64,000 bases of DNA from JBAZZQ01 sp041658725 (lineage in GTDB: Bacteria > Planctomycetota > Phycisphaerae > JAAYCJ01): NCBI GenBank assembly GCA_041658725.1, contig JBAZZQ010000005.1:1-64000 (forward strand). The letters run 5' to 3'. Both the position numbers and the translations under genes were made by a program. Positions 35,798 to 45,403 of the stretch are shown here, piece after piece (positions within the stretch are counted from its first letter, which is position 1; every line of letters begins with the position of its first letter). The notes below the pieces were generated by a model. The model was not told where the DNA came from. It saw nothing but the letters and a program-made list of their open reading frames with translations, and ran no database searches.

Positions 35798-38173
35798 ATG
35801 AGCAAAACGGTTGTAGCTATCTTGGGATTTGCATTGTTGTTTATCCTCTTTATGAGGGTGCCTGTCAGTATGGCCGAATCTTTTATCCCTGTCTTCGAAG
35901 GTCGATGGGCCGCCGAAAAGCCAAAGATTGATGGTCGGTTGGATGATCCCTGTTGGCAAGAAGGCACACCCGTTAATACTTTCTGGTTGGTCGATGGTTC
36001 TGCGAAGCGTACTAATGTTGCTTGGGCAAGGGTGGCGTATGATGATGACAATATCTATATTTCCTACAAAATAAAAGCCGATAACACTTCAGGTCTCGGA
36101 AAAGGATCCAAAGTTCGAGATGTGGATGTATGGGGCGGCCCACATGTTCAAATATTTCTTCAACCCAGTAACAGTTCCAGTTACTACACATTTACACTTA
36201 ATTCCGCCAATACCCGGCATGACGAAAAAGATTTCATCGAAAGCTGGAACGGCCGATGGGATAGTGCGGTTTTTATCGCACCGGACCAATCATACTGGCA
36301 GGTGGAGATTGCCATTCCCTATGCAACTTTGGATTTATGGAGTAGACCTCAGACACCGTGGCGAATGAATCTAACGTGCGGGGTGGTCCTGGCCGGTAAG
36401 ACGGAGTACTTAACCTGGTCTCCCGCTTTTGGCAATTTTCATTGTCCAGATCTGTTTGGAAAATTGATTCTTAAAAACGGGAAATGGGAAAATTTCCAAT
36501 ATCTTCTAACTCCCGTCGTCAACCCGGACGAAAGAGGAGAACTTCAATTTTGCACGCACGTTAAGGCGGCCCAATCTATCACATGCGAACTGGTTGGACT
36601 GTTGAGGTCCCCGGATGGTGGAATGATCTCCCAGAACCATTCTCTGAGGCTGATGGAGGGGATGGATACCTTTTTTAAATTTCCGTTTAAGGTGAACCGG
36701 GAGGGGAGATATGAATTTACGGTAACCTTGAAAAATCCAAAGACAAAACAAATTGTCGCGGAACGCTGGTTGACGGTTGAAGGACCTCCGGCCCTCGAGG
36801 CTTGGTTGGACCGGTCGCTGTATATTCACCAAAAGGAGGCAACATTAACGATTAAGTCAAATTACCCGGATTCGACCGTTAAGGCCTGCAAGGTGATTAT
36901 GCAAAATGCCAATGGAAATAAAATCGTAAACATTCCGATGGCCGGATTCAATAAGAACTCATTGGCTAAGATCAACCTGCCAATCGACAATCTGACGGTG
37001 GGTCAATACACGGTCTCGGTCGTGCTTGAAAACCATAAACCCCTGATCTGTACGCTCAAGAAATTAGCCCCTCTGCCGGGGACGATCTCCTACGATGATC
37101 GCGGAGTATTGTATAAAGATGAGACGCCGTTCTTTCCTATCGGCCTCTATTACTTTCGTGAATATGCAGGGAAAGACAAGAGTCTGTTGACCGAGTTTGC
37201 AGACGCGGGGTTTAATACCATAATCGAGGAGTGGGTGGATTCCGGAATGTATGTCCGTGAAATGAAAGACTGGGAACAAAAAGGAATAAACCAGATTGCC
37301 AGTGTTCAGAATGAAATAAATTTATCGAGTATGCGAAATGACGGTCATACACCGGAAAACAAAATTAATGAACGAGTCGAGGCCATCGTAAAATCGGTCG
37401 CCGACAGTTGTCCTACCAATCTTATCGCATGGTATGTCTATGATGAACCTGGGGTCTCTACTCTCGAATTGGTTCAAAAATGGGCGAAATTAGTCGCCCG
37501 TAACGATCCCCGACACCCGACACTTGTTACCCTATGGACCGCGATGCTCTATGAACATTTTGGAAAAATAACGGATATTCTTGCCATCGATCCATATCCC
37601 GGTTTTCCCGGCGGAATTTTATCAAGGGTATCTACCTATACGGAAGAAGCACATCGTGCCGTGCGTGGACGTAAGCCGGTCATTGTTGTCATACAGGCGT
37701 TTGGTGAACCGATTGGTAATCCAAAGGGACTGTTGCCGACGCCCGCGGAGATTCGTTGCCAGACATACTTGGCCTTAGTGAAGGAAGCACGAGGCATCCT
37801 ATTTTTCTCCTACAGCTATAACGGACCTATGAAAACTGCTCATCCCGAACATTGGAAGGAAATGAAACGATTGGCCACTGAGATGCGGGTGCTAGCGCCA
37901 ATTCTGGTCAATACGTCTGGCAAACTTGAAGTTAAGCAGTCCCAGCCTCAGATACTTACCCGGCTTATACAGCATGATAAAATCGCCTATATGTTGGCGG
38001 TAAATTCTCTGCGTACAAAGGCTAGCAATGTTCAATGGCAGACAAGAGGATTTAAGGACGGAGTACTGGAAGTGGTGGGGGAAAATCGTAACATTGAACT
38101 TAAGAACGGTAAGTTTAGCGATCATTATGAACCTCTGGACGTGCATGTGTACCGTCAAATTAATCTGAAATAA
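35798..38173 (+). CDS. Secreted CBM9-like and TIM-barrel glycosidase-like protein
   Basis: This 791-residue protein has a signal peptide (cleavage near 'SMAES'). Residues 30-215 match the CBM9-like fold ('PKIDGRLDDPCWQ', 'VAYDDDNIYISYKIKADN', 'YWQVEIAIPYATLDL'). A beta-sandwich linker follows, then from about 425 a TIM barrel starts with 'FFPIGLYYFREYAGKD'; it contains 'LIAWYVYDEPGVS' and 'ILAIDPYPGFPGG', acidic motifs on barrel strands as in GH2/GH42-type clans. ATG 35798 is favoured by AAAGGA nine bases upstream; another ATG lies at 35780. Likely an extracellular or periplasmic glycan hydrolase; family unassigned. Confidence 0.75.
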   Translation: MSKTVVAILGFALLFILFMRVPVSMAESFIPVFEGRWAAEKPKIDGRLDDPCWQEGTPVNTFWLVDGSAKRTNVAWARVAYDDDNIYISYKIKADNTSGLGKGSKVRDVDVWGGPHVQIFLQPSNSSSYYTFTLNSANTRHDEKDFIESWNGRWDSAVFIAPDQSYWQVEIAIPYATLDLWSRPQTPWRMNLTCGVVLAGKTEYLTWSPAFGNFHCPDLFGKLILKNGKWENFQYLLTPVVNPDERGELQFCTHVKAAQSITCELVGLLRSPDGGMISQNHSLRLMEGMDTFFKFPFKVNREGRYEFTVTLKNPKTKQIVAERWLTVEGPPALEAWLDRSLYIHQKEATLTIKSNYPDSTVKACKVIMQNANGNKIVNIPMAGFNKNSLAKINLPIDNLTVGQYTVSVVLENHKPLICTLKKLAPLPGTISYDDRGVLYKDETPFFPIGLYYFREYAGKDKSLLTEFADAGFNTIIEEWVDSGMYVREMKDWEQKGINQIASVQNEINLSSMRNDGHTPENKINERVEAIVKSVADSCPTNLIAWYVYDEPGVSTLELVQKWAKLVARNDPRHPTLVTLWTAMLYEHFGKITDILAIDPYPGFPGGILSRVSTYTEEAHRAVRGRKPVIVVIQAFGEPIGNPKGLLPTPAEIRCQTYLALVKEARGILFFSYSYNGPMKTAHPEHWKEMKRLATEMRVLAPILVNTSGKLEVKQSQPQILTRLIQHDKIAYMLAVNSLRTKASNVQWQTRGFKDGVLEVVGENRNIELKNGKFSDHYEPLDVHVYRQINLK

Positions 38174-38231
38174 TAAGTACGAAAACAGCTATTTGTGATG
38201 TGTGAGTTTCAATGATTTTAAGGACCATTGT

Positions 38232-39365
38232 ATGGGTAAACGCGATAATTTTATGCGTTACGTGGCTTATGGCGGCAAGCCGATTTGTTCCCCGCAGATC
38301 GGGGGCGGTGCAGGGTTTGATACCAGGCTGGTCGGTAAAGAGTGGATTTCTGAGACAACTCTTGAGGATACTCTCGGGGTTGTCAGGCAATTTGATATTG
38401 TTCCATTGATCAACATTGGGCTTTGCGATTTAGGTGAATGCAATCCAAGTCTCAAGTGGGAAGAAACTATCCTGCAACAAAATGGGCGGATTGAACGAGA
38501 GTATCGGCTGTCAACACCGCAGGGAATGCTTTTTAAAAAAAGTATTGAGGAAAAATTCTCACCGCCCTTCAGCGTGAAATATTCTGTGCAGACCGCGGAT
38601 GATTTACGCGCGTTTGAGTATTACCTCGATGGTGCAAAAGAATGCGATTTTTCCGTCGTGACTGAATTTACTAAAGATGTTTCCGAAAGGATTGGTCAGA
38701 CGGGGGCCTTGTGTGTCCAGTGGGCAGTTCAGCCATATGAACTTTTATGTTTTCCCAATACCGTGGATACGGTCATGTTGGCTCAAGATTGCCCGTCTCT
38801 GTTTCGTAAGCTGATGGATAAGATTGTCATTCTGGATGAAAAACTATTCGACGCCGTGGCCCGGGGCGGAGCGGATTTTATATTTCTTGGCGCTCCAGGC
38901 GTAGAAATGATTTCTCCAACGTATTATGATGATTATATTATCCCTTATTCACAACAAGTATCAGCAAAGGCTCATTATCACGGGTTAAAGGTTTATTCGC
39001 ACATATGTTCCCCTATCGAACCTTTTCTGAGTATGGGATTTTATAATCGTATGGGCATTGATCTTTTTGAAACCTTAAGCCCATCGCCGGTGGGAAATAT
39101 TATTTCATTGAAAGATGCAATGAATAAGATCGATCCAGGGATTTGTACAAGGGGAAACCTTGGACTTGATATTTTGTTGAACGGTACCACCGAAGCCGTG
39201 AAAGAAGAAACTCAAAATATTATGGAAGCCACTCAAGGCCGGAAGCACATGGTTGCCGCCAGCGATTATCTGTTTTTTCAAGTCCCGGAGGAAAATATAC
39301 GGACTATGGCGGAGGCGGTAAATTCCTGGAGAGCCCACACCGGAGATTCAAATGCATTGGATTGA
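38232..39365 (+). CDS. Uroporphyrinogen-decarboxylase-like (URO-D/MtaA superfamily) protein 1
   Basis: The 377-residue protein has the URO-D TIM-barrel pattern, ending with 'ICTRGNLGLDILLNGTTEAV' (the Gly-Asn strand common to the family). It is longer than HemE and lacks the HemE substrate-binding motifs, so it is more likely a methyltransferase-type member or an uncharacterised paralogue than a haem enzyme. AAGGA lies eight bases before ATG 38232. Its last 14 bases overlap the SSS symporter start, tying it to sugar transport. Confidence 0.75.
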   Translation: MGKRDNFMRYVAYGGKPICSPQIGGGAGFDTRLVGKEWISETTLEDTLGVVRQFDIVPLINIGLCDLGECNPSLKWEETILQQNGRIEREYRLSTPQGMLFKKSIEEKFSPPFSVKYSVQTADDLRAFEYYLDGAKECDFSVVTEFTKDVSERIGQTGALCVQWAVQPYELLCFPNTVDTVMLAQDCPSLFRKLMDKIVILDEKLFDAVARGGADFIFLGAPGVEMISPTYYDDYIIPYSQQVSAKAHYHGLKVYSHICSPIEPFLSMGFYNRMGIDLFETLSPSPVGNIISLKDAMNKIDPGICTRGNLGLDILLNGTTEAVKEETQNIMEATQGRKHMVAASDYLFFQVPEENIRTMAEAVNSWRAHTGDSNALD

Positions 39366-41397
39366 TTGGTCGATAATTATATTTTCCATGACAGTCGTGC
39401 TGATAGTTGGTCTGAAGGTCCAAAAGTACGTGCAAGGGGTTTCTGACTTTCTGGCGGCCGGGCGGGCGGCGGGTCGGTTTCTGGTCTGTTCGGCCAGTTC
39501 CATGGCTGGTACGGGTCTCATCAGCATTGTCGCCGTCTTTGAATTGTATTACAAATCGGGTTATGCCGTTGGCTGGTGGGGAGCGATTGCCACGCCGATA
39601 TTTCTCTTTTTGAACCTTTCCGGGTACTTGATCTACCGCTACCGCGAGACCAGGGTACTAACCATGGCTCAGTTCTTTGAAGTTCGCTACTCCAAGCGAT
39701 TTCGTATCTTTGCCGGCATACTGGCTGCCGTCTCCGGGATCGTCAACTACGGAATCTTTCCCGCTGTTGCTGGTCGGTTTTTTATCTACTACTGTGGTTT
39801 TCCGAATCATGTATCCATCGTGGGTTGTCATGTTCCCATGCTGGGTATTCTGATGGGGGTCTTTTTGTCTATCGCCCTTTCAATCACCCTGTTGGGTGGG
39901 CAACTGACGGCCATGGTGACCGATGCCGTTCAGGGTTTATTCAATTATCTGATGGTCGTGGTGGTGGCGACATTCCTATTGTATCATTTCGGACCTATGA
40001 ACATCTATCAATCTCTGAGCCATACCGAACCAGGTAAGTCTCTGCTCAACCCTTTCGATACCTTTAAACTCGAAGATTTTAATCTTGCGTTTATCATCAT
40101 CAGTATCATTGGGGGTGTGTATTCGATGATGGCATGGCAGGGTAACCAAGGCTTTAACTGCTCGGCGGCCAGTCCTCACGAGGCCAAAATGGGGAGAATT
40201 TTGTCTAGTTGGCGCGACGGGTGCCAAGGTCTTATGATCGCACTTTTGGCCATGTGCGCCTATGTCTTCATGCATAATAGCCACTATATCACCCAAGCCT
40301 CCGGTATTAATGCGACCTTAGGTACGATCTCCAATTCTCAAATCCGTGAGCAGATGCTCGTTCCCGTGGCCATCAGCCACATGCTGCCCGTAGGTCTGAA
40401 GGGCGTCTTCGCTGCCATCATGTTCTTCCACATGATTACCACCGATACCTCTTATCTTCACTCGTGGGGCGCCATTGTTATTCAAGACTGTATTTTACCA
40501 TTCCGAAAGAAACCCTTTACGCCTCGTCAGCACCTCTGGCTATTGCGATTTTCTATTGCCGGAGTGGCAATGTTCGGGTTCTGGTTCAGCATGCTTTTCA
40601 AGCAGACCGACTATATACTGATGTTTTTCGCCATTACTGCGGCGATTTACCTCGGCGGAGCGGGTTCTGTCATTGCCGGAGGGTTGTATTGGAAGAAAGG
40701 TACTACGCCCGCCGCCTGGTCTGCCATGATTACGGGATCGGGACTGGCGGTCCTGGGAATTTTGCTCCAACTGTTCTGGAAAAAGCTAGTCCCTTACTTA
40801 ATCGAACAATTTCCGCAGTATGCCGCATACCTGACTGCCCATGCGGAGAAATTTCCCATCAACGGTCAGTGGCTGTGGTTCTTTGCCATGGTCTTTTCGG
40901 TAAGTGTCTATATTATTGTCTCGCTGATCACGTGCAAGGAAGATTTCAACATGGATAAGATGCTTCACCGAGGCCGTTACGCTGTGGAGACTCCGGCAGA
41001 AGAAAAGTCAGTAAATTCCAAGGCACCTGGGAGGCTTAAGATTTATTTAGGCATTGACGAGAAATTTACCCGCGGTGACCGAATATTGTCATATTCGGTT
41101 TTCTATTGGACAATGTATAACTTTGCCCTTTTTATCGGAATTGCCATTTTTAATGTTTTTCTTTACCGATGGCCGAACGCATGGTGGATTTATTACAACG
41201 TTTATTACGCACTTCCGATTACTCTGGTTGTCGGGGTGGTGACTACCATCTGGTTTACCTTCGGAACGATCGCGGACTTAAAAAAATTATTCCAAAGGCT
41301 GGCTCAGACCAAAAGAAATGTCCTTGACGATGGAATGGTCAAGGACGGCTCTAACTTAGACGAAATAGTTCCACAATCGACAAGCATTATTATTTGA
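39352..41397 (+). CDS. Sodium:solute symporter (SSS family)
   Basis: This 681-residue protein has about 14 hydrophobic segments. It opens with 'DWSIIIFSMTVVLIVGLKVQ', followed by the SSS-type 'VQGVSDFLAAGRAAGR' stretch, and later shows 'FAAIMFFHMITTDTSYLHSW', the Na2-site region of SSS helix 8. It carries a long cytoplasmic insertion before the last two helices. Start overlaps the URO-D-like gene. It probably imports the sugar or sugar acid released by the secreted enzymes. Confidence 0.88.
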   Translation: MHWIDWSIIIFSMTVVLIVGLKVQKYVQGVSDFLAAGRAAGRFLVCSASSMAGTGLISIVAVFELYYKSGYAVGWWGAIATPIFLFLNLSGYLIYRYRETRVLTMAQFFEVRYSKRFRIFAGILAAVSGIVNYGIFPAVAGRFFIYYCGFPNHVSIVGCHVPMLGILMGVFLSIALSITLLGGQLTAMVTDAVQGLFNYLMVVVVATFLLYHFGPMNIYQSLSHTEPGKSLLNPFDTFKLEDFNLAFIIISIIGGVYSMMAWQGNQGFNCSAASPHEAKMGRILSSWRDGCQGLMIALLAMCAYVFMHNSHYITQASGINATLGTISNSQIREQMLVPVAISHMLPVGLKGVFAAIMFFHMITTDTSYLHSWGAIVIQDCILPFRKKPFTPRQHLWLLRFSIAGVAMFGFWFSMLFKQTDYILMFFAITAAIYLGGAGSVIAGGLYWKKGTTPAAWSAMITGSGLAVLGILLQLFWKKLVPYLIEQFPQYAAYLTAHAEKFPINGQWLWFFAMVFSVSVYIIVSLITCKEDFNMDKMLHRGRYAVETPAEEKSVNSKAPGRLKIYLGIDEKFTRGDRILSYSVFYWTMYNFALFIGIAIFNVFLYRWPNAWWIYYNVYYALPITLVVGVVTTIWFTFGTIADLKKLFQRLAQTKRNVLDDGMVKDGSNLDEIVPQSTSIII

Positions 41398-41500
41398 TGG
41401 AATGTTGGATTACGTACTAAAAAAGGCTTCTCATAAAATTCTCATGGGTTCATTATGTGAAAAGCTCTAAACCATGTCGTATGAAAGGAAGAACAATCTT

Positions 41501-43528
41501 ATGGTAAGGATCTTATGGAGATGGATTTATTCACTTGTTGTAATCCTCCTTGTAGCTGGGAGTGCGAAATCGCAGGATTGTTTGGTGGTGAAATTTTCCG
41601 GAGCGAATCAGGCCAAGGCTGTACCACTCCTGGGGGGAGGAAGGCTCATAAGTATTGAATGGGACGCTGGTGATCCTTCGGGCATGGGACCGGCCCTTCC
41701 GGTTTGGTGTGATCTGCGGACGGCCGATGATGCAAAGATTTTGACCGATTCGGTGGCCCGGCATTTGGCGGAGCAGGGATTTTCCGGTCTCGTGGGCATG
41801 TGCACCACCTGGTACGATCCGATTAAGACCATACAGGCCAAGACGCTCCCCTGGCAAAAGGCGATTGAACGAGCGCGGGCCAAGGGTTTAAGAGATATTT
41901 ATCCCATCTGGTTTTTCGGGGACAGAAATGGGACTTGGAATCCCCGTAATCCGGAGGTTCATAACGAGAGGATCTCCGACTGGTATGATGAAGCCAACTG
42001 GCAGTGGGTTTTTAAAAATTTAAACGCGACCCTGGATTTCGCCAAGGCCTTGCGGGCAAGAGGTATCTTTTTCGATATCGAAAGTTATGGCGATACCTGC
42101 TTGAATATGGAATCACCCATGAATAAAAATCACCCGGACATCAAGGAAAAGGCTTTTGAACGTGGCCGACAATGTGCGACCCTTATTCTGAACAAGCTTC
42201 CCAACGCCGAGATTCTGGTGATACCGGCCTATTACCTTTTCGGGGGGGGATATGGCGAGAAACGAGAATTAGCCACTCCTTTTATCCAGGGGATCGCAGA
42301 CGTATTAGCGACACGTCAATCTGAAAAAGGCCCGGGAGGGCTGTTCTTGGGAAGCGAGGGAACCTACGGACCGATAAGGCCAATGACGGTCTCGAATATC
42401 ACCAGTCATGCGAATGAATTGGAGACTCGGATTAAACAGAATTTAAGTTCAGTATTTCCCGTCCATAAAGATTATGCTCAGAGTCGTATTCGATTGACTC
42501 CCGGGGTATGGCCGCTGGGAGATTATCTTGGTGATGAAGAAGGTCCCCTGGAAGTTAGAATAAATCCGGGGGATTATGCTAATCAGCTTTTGGTCTATGA
42601 AAAGAAAAATCTCCCGGTGATCTGGGTGTATAACCAAGCTTGGCCTTGGTTTACTTCGACGTGGCAGGCCTATGCCAACTCCCATCGACGTCTGAGAAAA
42701 GCCACGCAATACAAAGTCTACCGGGTTGACCCACAGGGAAACCCGGCGCCTGTTACCCAGACTCCTCTGTTGCATTCGCGATTTTCCGAGACAGAAAATA
42801 ATGCAAAATACCTTGTTCGAGCCCATCGGCCGGCCGGGCCGGAGGATGCCAATAACAATATAATAACTCCCAAAGAGTTGACGGGGGTGGCGGATGATTT
42901 TACCGGTCCACTGGGTTCCTGGTGGACGATCACGGCCAAGCCAAAGGACGGGGCTCTGTGCAGAACCGCCAATGGAAGGCTTTTTATCACGTTACGCGGA
43001 AGCCCTGCTGGTGACCAGCAGGTAGTAGTCGGTTTTAACCGCCAAAAATTCACTCGCGGCAGTGTTCGCCTAAGTCTGGAAGGCTATCAGCCGAAGGGAA
43101 CGGACTACCCGGCGGGAGTGGGGTTACGGCTTTATGCCGATGAGAAACATTGGGTTCTGGTGGAGCGGGTAACAAGTCAACCGGCGAAATGGGAACCAAA
43201 ACCAGGAGAAAATCGTCAATATCCTAACGGTTTTCGTCTCCGATGGAGAAATGGCGAGCAGGCGGAGCAGAGCAAGATCATCGGCTGGTTCAACTGGGGT
43301 CAGTCCGGCGAACTGGGGTTGGACTGGAACCCCGACAAGGTGACTTGGCACGTGGACAGTTTTAATTCCAGCGACTCCATGGCGATAAAATTACCCCCAT
43401 GCCAAGTGGAAATTATTGCTTGGTCCCGAAAAAGTTGCGGTCTGACCGCGATAGTCGATGACTTTATTCTAACAGGAGAAGACATCAAAAAGGGGATATT
43501 GTCGGATAATCTTTTTAAAATCCGATGA
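41501..43528 (+). CDS. Secreted TIM-barrel protein with C-terminal lectin-like domain
   Basis: This protein of about 675 residues has a signal peptide ('VVILLVAGSAKSQ'). The central region resembles a glycosidase barrel ('DIYPIWFFGDRNGTW', 'ARGIFFDIESYGDTC', 'LPVIWVYNQAWPWF'), with Asp-Ile-Glu on one strand as a candidate acid pair. From about 465 a concanavalin-like sandwich begins ('VADDFTGPLGSWWTITAKPK'). I do not recognise the family. ATG 41501 (MVRIL) has AAGGAAG 12 bases upstream; ATG 41474 is possible. A small gene follows after 14 bases. Confidence 0.65.
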   Translation: MVRILWRWIYSLVVILLVAGSAKSQDCLVVKFSGANQAKAVPLLGGGRLISIEWDAGDPSGMGPALPVWCDLRTADDAKILTDSVARHLAEQGFSGLVGMCTTWYDPIKTIQAKTLPWQKAIERARAKGLRDIYPIWFFGDRNGTWNPRNPEVHNERISDWYDEANWQWVFKNLNATLDFAKALRARGIFFDIESYGDTCLNMESPMNKNHPDIKEKAFERGRQCATLILNKLPNAEILVIPAYYLFGGGYGEKRELATPFIQGIADVLATRQSEKGPGGLFLGSEGTYGPIRPMTVSNITSHANELETRIKQNLSSVFPVHKDYAQSRIRLTPGVWPLGDYLGDEEGPLEVRINPGDYANQLLVYEKKNLPVIWVYNQAWPWFTSTWQAYANSHRRLRKATQYKVYRVDPQGNPAPVTQTPLLHSRFSETENNAKYLVRAHRPAGPEDANNNIITPKELTGVADDFTGPLGSWWTITAKPKDGALCRTANGRLFITLRGSPAGDQQVVVGFNRQKFTRGSVRLSLEGYQPKGTDYPAGVGLRLYADEKHWVLVERVTSQPAKWEPKPGENRQYPNGFRLRWRNGEQAEQSKIIGWFNWGQSGELGLDWNPDKVTWHVDSFNSSDSMAIKLPPCQVEIIAWSRKSCGLTAIVDDFILTGEDIKKGILSDNLFKIR

Positions 43529-43542
43529 AAAAGGAATACTTT

Positions 43543-43722
43543 ATGGATAATCGAATTATTCAAAAGAAACTGCAGCTTTTACAGGAGATCGCAAACACTT
43601 CTACATTTCCCCTGGAATCCTGGCGGGTTCGGACTGCTGAGTTTCTGGAACCCAGCCAATATACATATATTGTACTGCAATACATGGTTGTAAGACAAGT
43701 GCTTGAATTTGTGCTAGCATGA
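43543..43722 (+). CDS. Small hypothetical protein or gene fragment (59 aa)
   Basis: A 59-residue frame starts at ATG 43543 with AAGGA about seven bases upstream. Most of it is soluble ('KKLQLLQEIANTSTFPLESW'), but the last 20 residues are hydrophobic and unlike the rest. That pattern would fit the N-terminus of a longer protein lost by frameshift or deletion. It sits between a secreted protein and the second URO-D-like gene. Confidence 0.4.
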   Translation: MDNRIIQKKLQLLQEIANTSTFPLESWRVRTAEFLEPSQYTYIVLQYMVVRQVLEFVLA

Positions 43723-43752
43723 TCGTCAGTATGAAAATGATGGAGAATGGAT

Positions 43753-44775
43753 ATGACTCAGACATCACGAGAAATCGTTTATCGTGCATTAAAATTTCAG
43801 TCACCTGAACGTCTGCCCAGGCAAACCTGGGTTCTGCCTTGGGCGGAAAAGAAATTCTCATCGAAGCTGGCAGAGTTACGGCGAAAGTATCCAGACGATA
43901 TTACCTCGGCACCGGCACCGTATCTGCCAAGTTCATGGGCACAGGGAGACCCTTACGCCAAGGGGATCAGTGTCGACGACTGGGGCTGCGTTTTTGAAAA
44001 CATTATGGCTGGAGTAATCGGCGAGGTCAAAAATCCGATCGTTATGGACATCGAGAATCTCGATACCTGTCGACCACCTTATGAGAGATTGCCCCAAGAT
44101 GTTGCCGCCGCGAAGGCGCAGGTCAATGACTTTTGCCGGCAGACCGATAAGTTTGTTCTGGCGGGTGCTGCTCCCCGGCCATGGGAGCGGATGCAGTTTC
44201 TTCGCGGAACGGAAAACGCCATGATGGATGTGATCTGCTCCGAGGATGAGGCGAAGAAACTTTTAGACAAAATTCATGCATATTATCTTCGCGAATTGGA
44301 ATTCTGGGCTGGCACCGAGGTTGACGCACTTTTTTTCATGGACGATTGGGGCTCTCAAAATTCGCTGTTGATCTCGCCGACAATCTGGCGAAAGCTATTT
44401 AAACCGATGTATAAGGCGTATTGCGATCTTGCGCATTCGCACAACAAATTTATCTTTATGCATAGCGATGGGTGCATCAGTGAAATTTACGAAGATTTGA
44501 TCGAAATCGGTGTCGATGCGATCAACTCACAGTTGTTTGTGATGGACATGGTAAAGCTGGCGAAGTTCGCGCGAGGGAAGATTACCTTTTGGGGCGAGAT
44601 TGACCGTCAGCATGTTATGCCTGCTGAGGATACAATGGCCGCTCGACTGGCGGTACGGCAAATCGCGGAAAATCTCTATGATCCGCGGGGGGGGATTATT
44701 GCCCAGTTTGAGTTGGGCCCTGGCGCAAACATTGGCAATGCCTTTGCCATTTATGAAGAATGGGACCGCGTTTAA
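43753..44775 (+). CDS. Uroporphyrinogen-decarboxylase-like protein 2
   Basis: The 340-residue protein carries URO-D superfamily features: 'ALFFMDDWGSQNSLLISPTI', 'FIFMHSDGCISEIYEDLIE' and 'KITFWGEIDRQHVMPA', the family's metal-/substrate-binding barrel strands with His and Asp. It is shorter than the first paralogue and clearly diverged from it. GGAG lies seven bases before ATG 43753; ATG 43747 in the same frame is less well placed. Haem synthesis is unlikely because no other hem genes are present. Methyl transfer or sugar catabolism is suggested by the locus. Confidence 0.8.
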   Translation: MTQTSREIVYRALKFQSPERLPRQTWVLPWAEKKFSSKLAELRRKYPDDITSAPAPYLPSSWAQGDPYAKGISVDDWGCVFENIMAGVIGEVKNPIVMDIENLDTCRPPYERLPQDVAAAKAQVNDFCRQTDKFVLAGAAPRPWERMQFLRGTENAMMDVICSEDEAKKLLDKIHAYYLRELEFWAGTEVDALFFMDDWGSQNSLLISPTIWRKLFKPMYKAYCDLAHSHNKFIFMHSDGCISEIYEDLIEIGVDAINSQLFVMDMVKLAKFARGKITFWGEIDRQHVMPAEDTMAARLAVRQIAENLYDPRGGIIAQFELGPGANIGNAFAIYEEWDRV

Positions 44776-45148
44776 ATGGGAGAAATTTATGTCTTCAACT
44801 AACTTTCGATAAGATGTTTTGCAATTTTGAATCACAAAAAGCCCACCGTTGGATCCTCGAAGAAGAGGCGAAAGTATGTGGCTTGAGCCGAAATGCGATT
44901 GGCGGTTTTTTTCGGAATATGGGAATGGCTTTTTCTTATTTCAACTTGCGGAATTACCTTCAGGGAGCCGCGAAGTAATTATTGCAAACGACCAACCTCG
45001 GAAACTTATGGCGGGCCTTTAGCCACTCGACCGCACCGATCGTCCAGAAGCGAAGGACTTCAATTCGTCCTTGACTTTTTTTCATACCTTCATAAACATC
45101 GTACTGGACTTAGAATTACAAACTATTTCGTGCGATTGCCAGCTCCAA
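44776..45148. other. Intergenic stretch, no gene supported
   Basis: Open frames here are short and lack ribosome-binding sites or family motifs. It ends at a MITE with a target-site duplication. Confidence 0.4.
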
Positions 45149-45312
45149 GTAGGAAACCCAGGGCAATTGCATCTAATTTTAAACAGGGTCTTTTGAACGT
45201 TAAAAGCAGGTTTCAGAAAAAATAATTTGTTTTGGAAAACGCGGCCAACCGCTTTTTCAATGTCGCTAGTACTTTTTTAGCAATTTAGATGCGTTTGCCC
45301 TGGTAGGAAACC
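45149..45312. mobile_element. 144-bp MITE with 22-bp inverted repeats and 10-bp target duplication
   Basis: The core 45159-45302 begins CAGGGCAATTGCATCTAATT and ends with its inverted counterpart (18 of 22 positions match). It is bracketed by the exact direct repeat GTAGGAAACC at 45149-45158 and 45303-45312. The interior has no open frame. The 10-bp duplication resembles that of IS4-group transposases. It lies about 90 bases upstream of the GH38 gene, where it may affect expression. Confidence 0.85.
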
Positions 45313-45403
45313 ATTGTACTATTGAACTATTTATGGATATAAATAAAATCTTTAATTGATTTTATATTCCTGAAAATGCAGAACTGAAAGGAACCGGAGT
45401 TCA

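Noticed and set aside
44760..44978. 72-codon open frame after URO-D-like gene 2
   Set aside because: It overlaps the end of the URO-D-like gene in another frame and shows no family feature.
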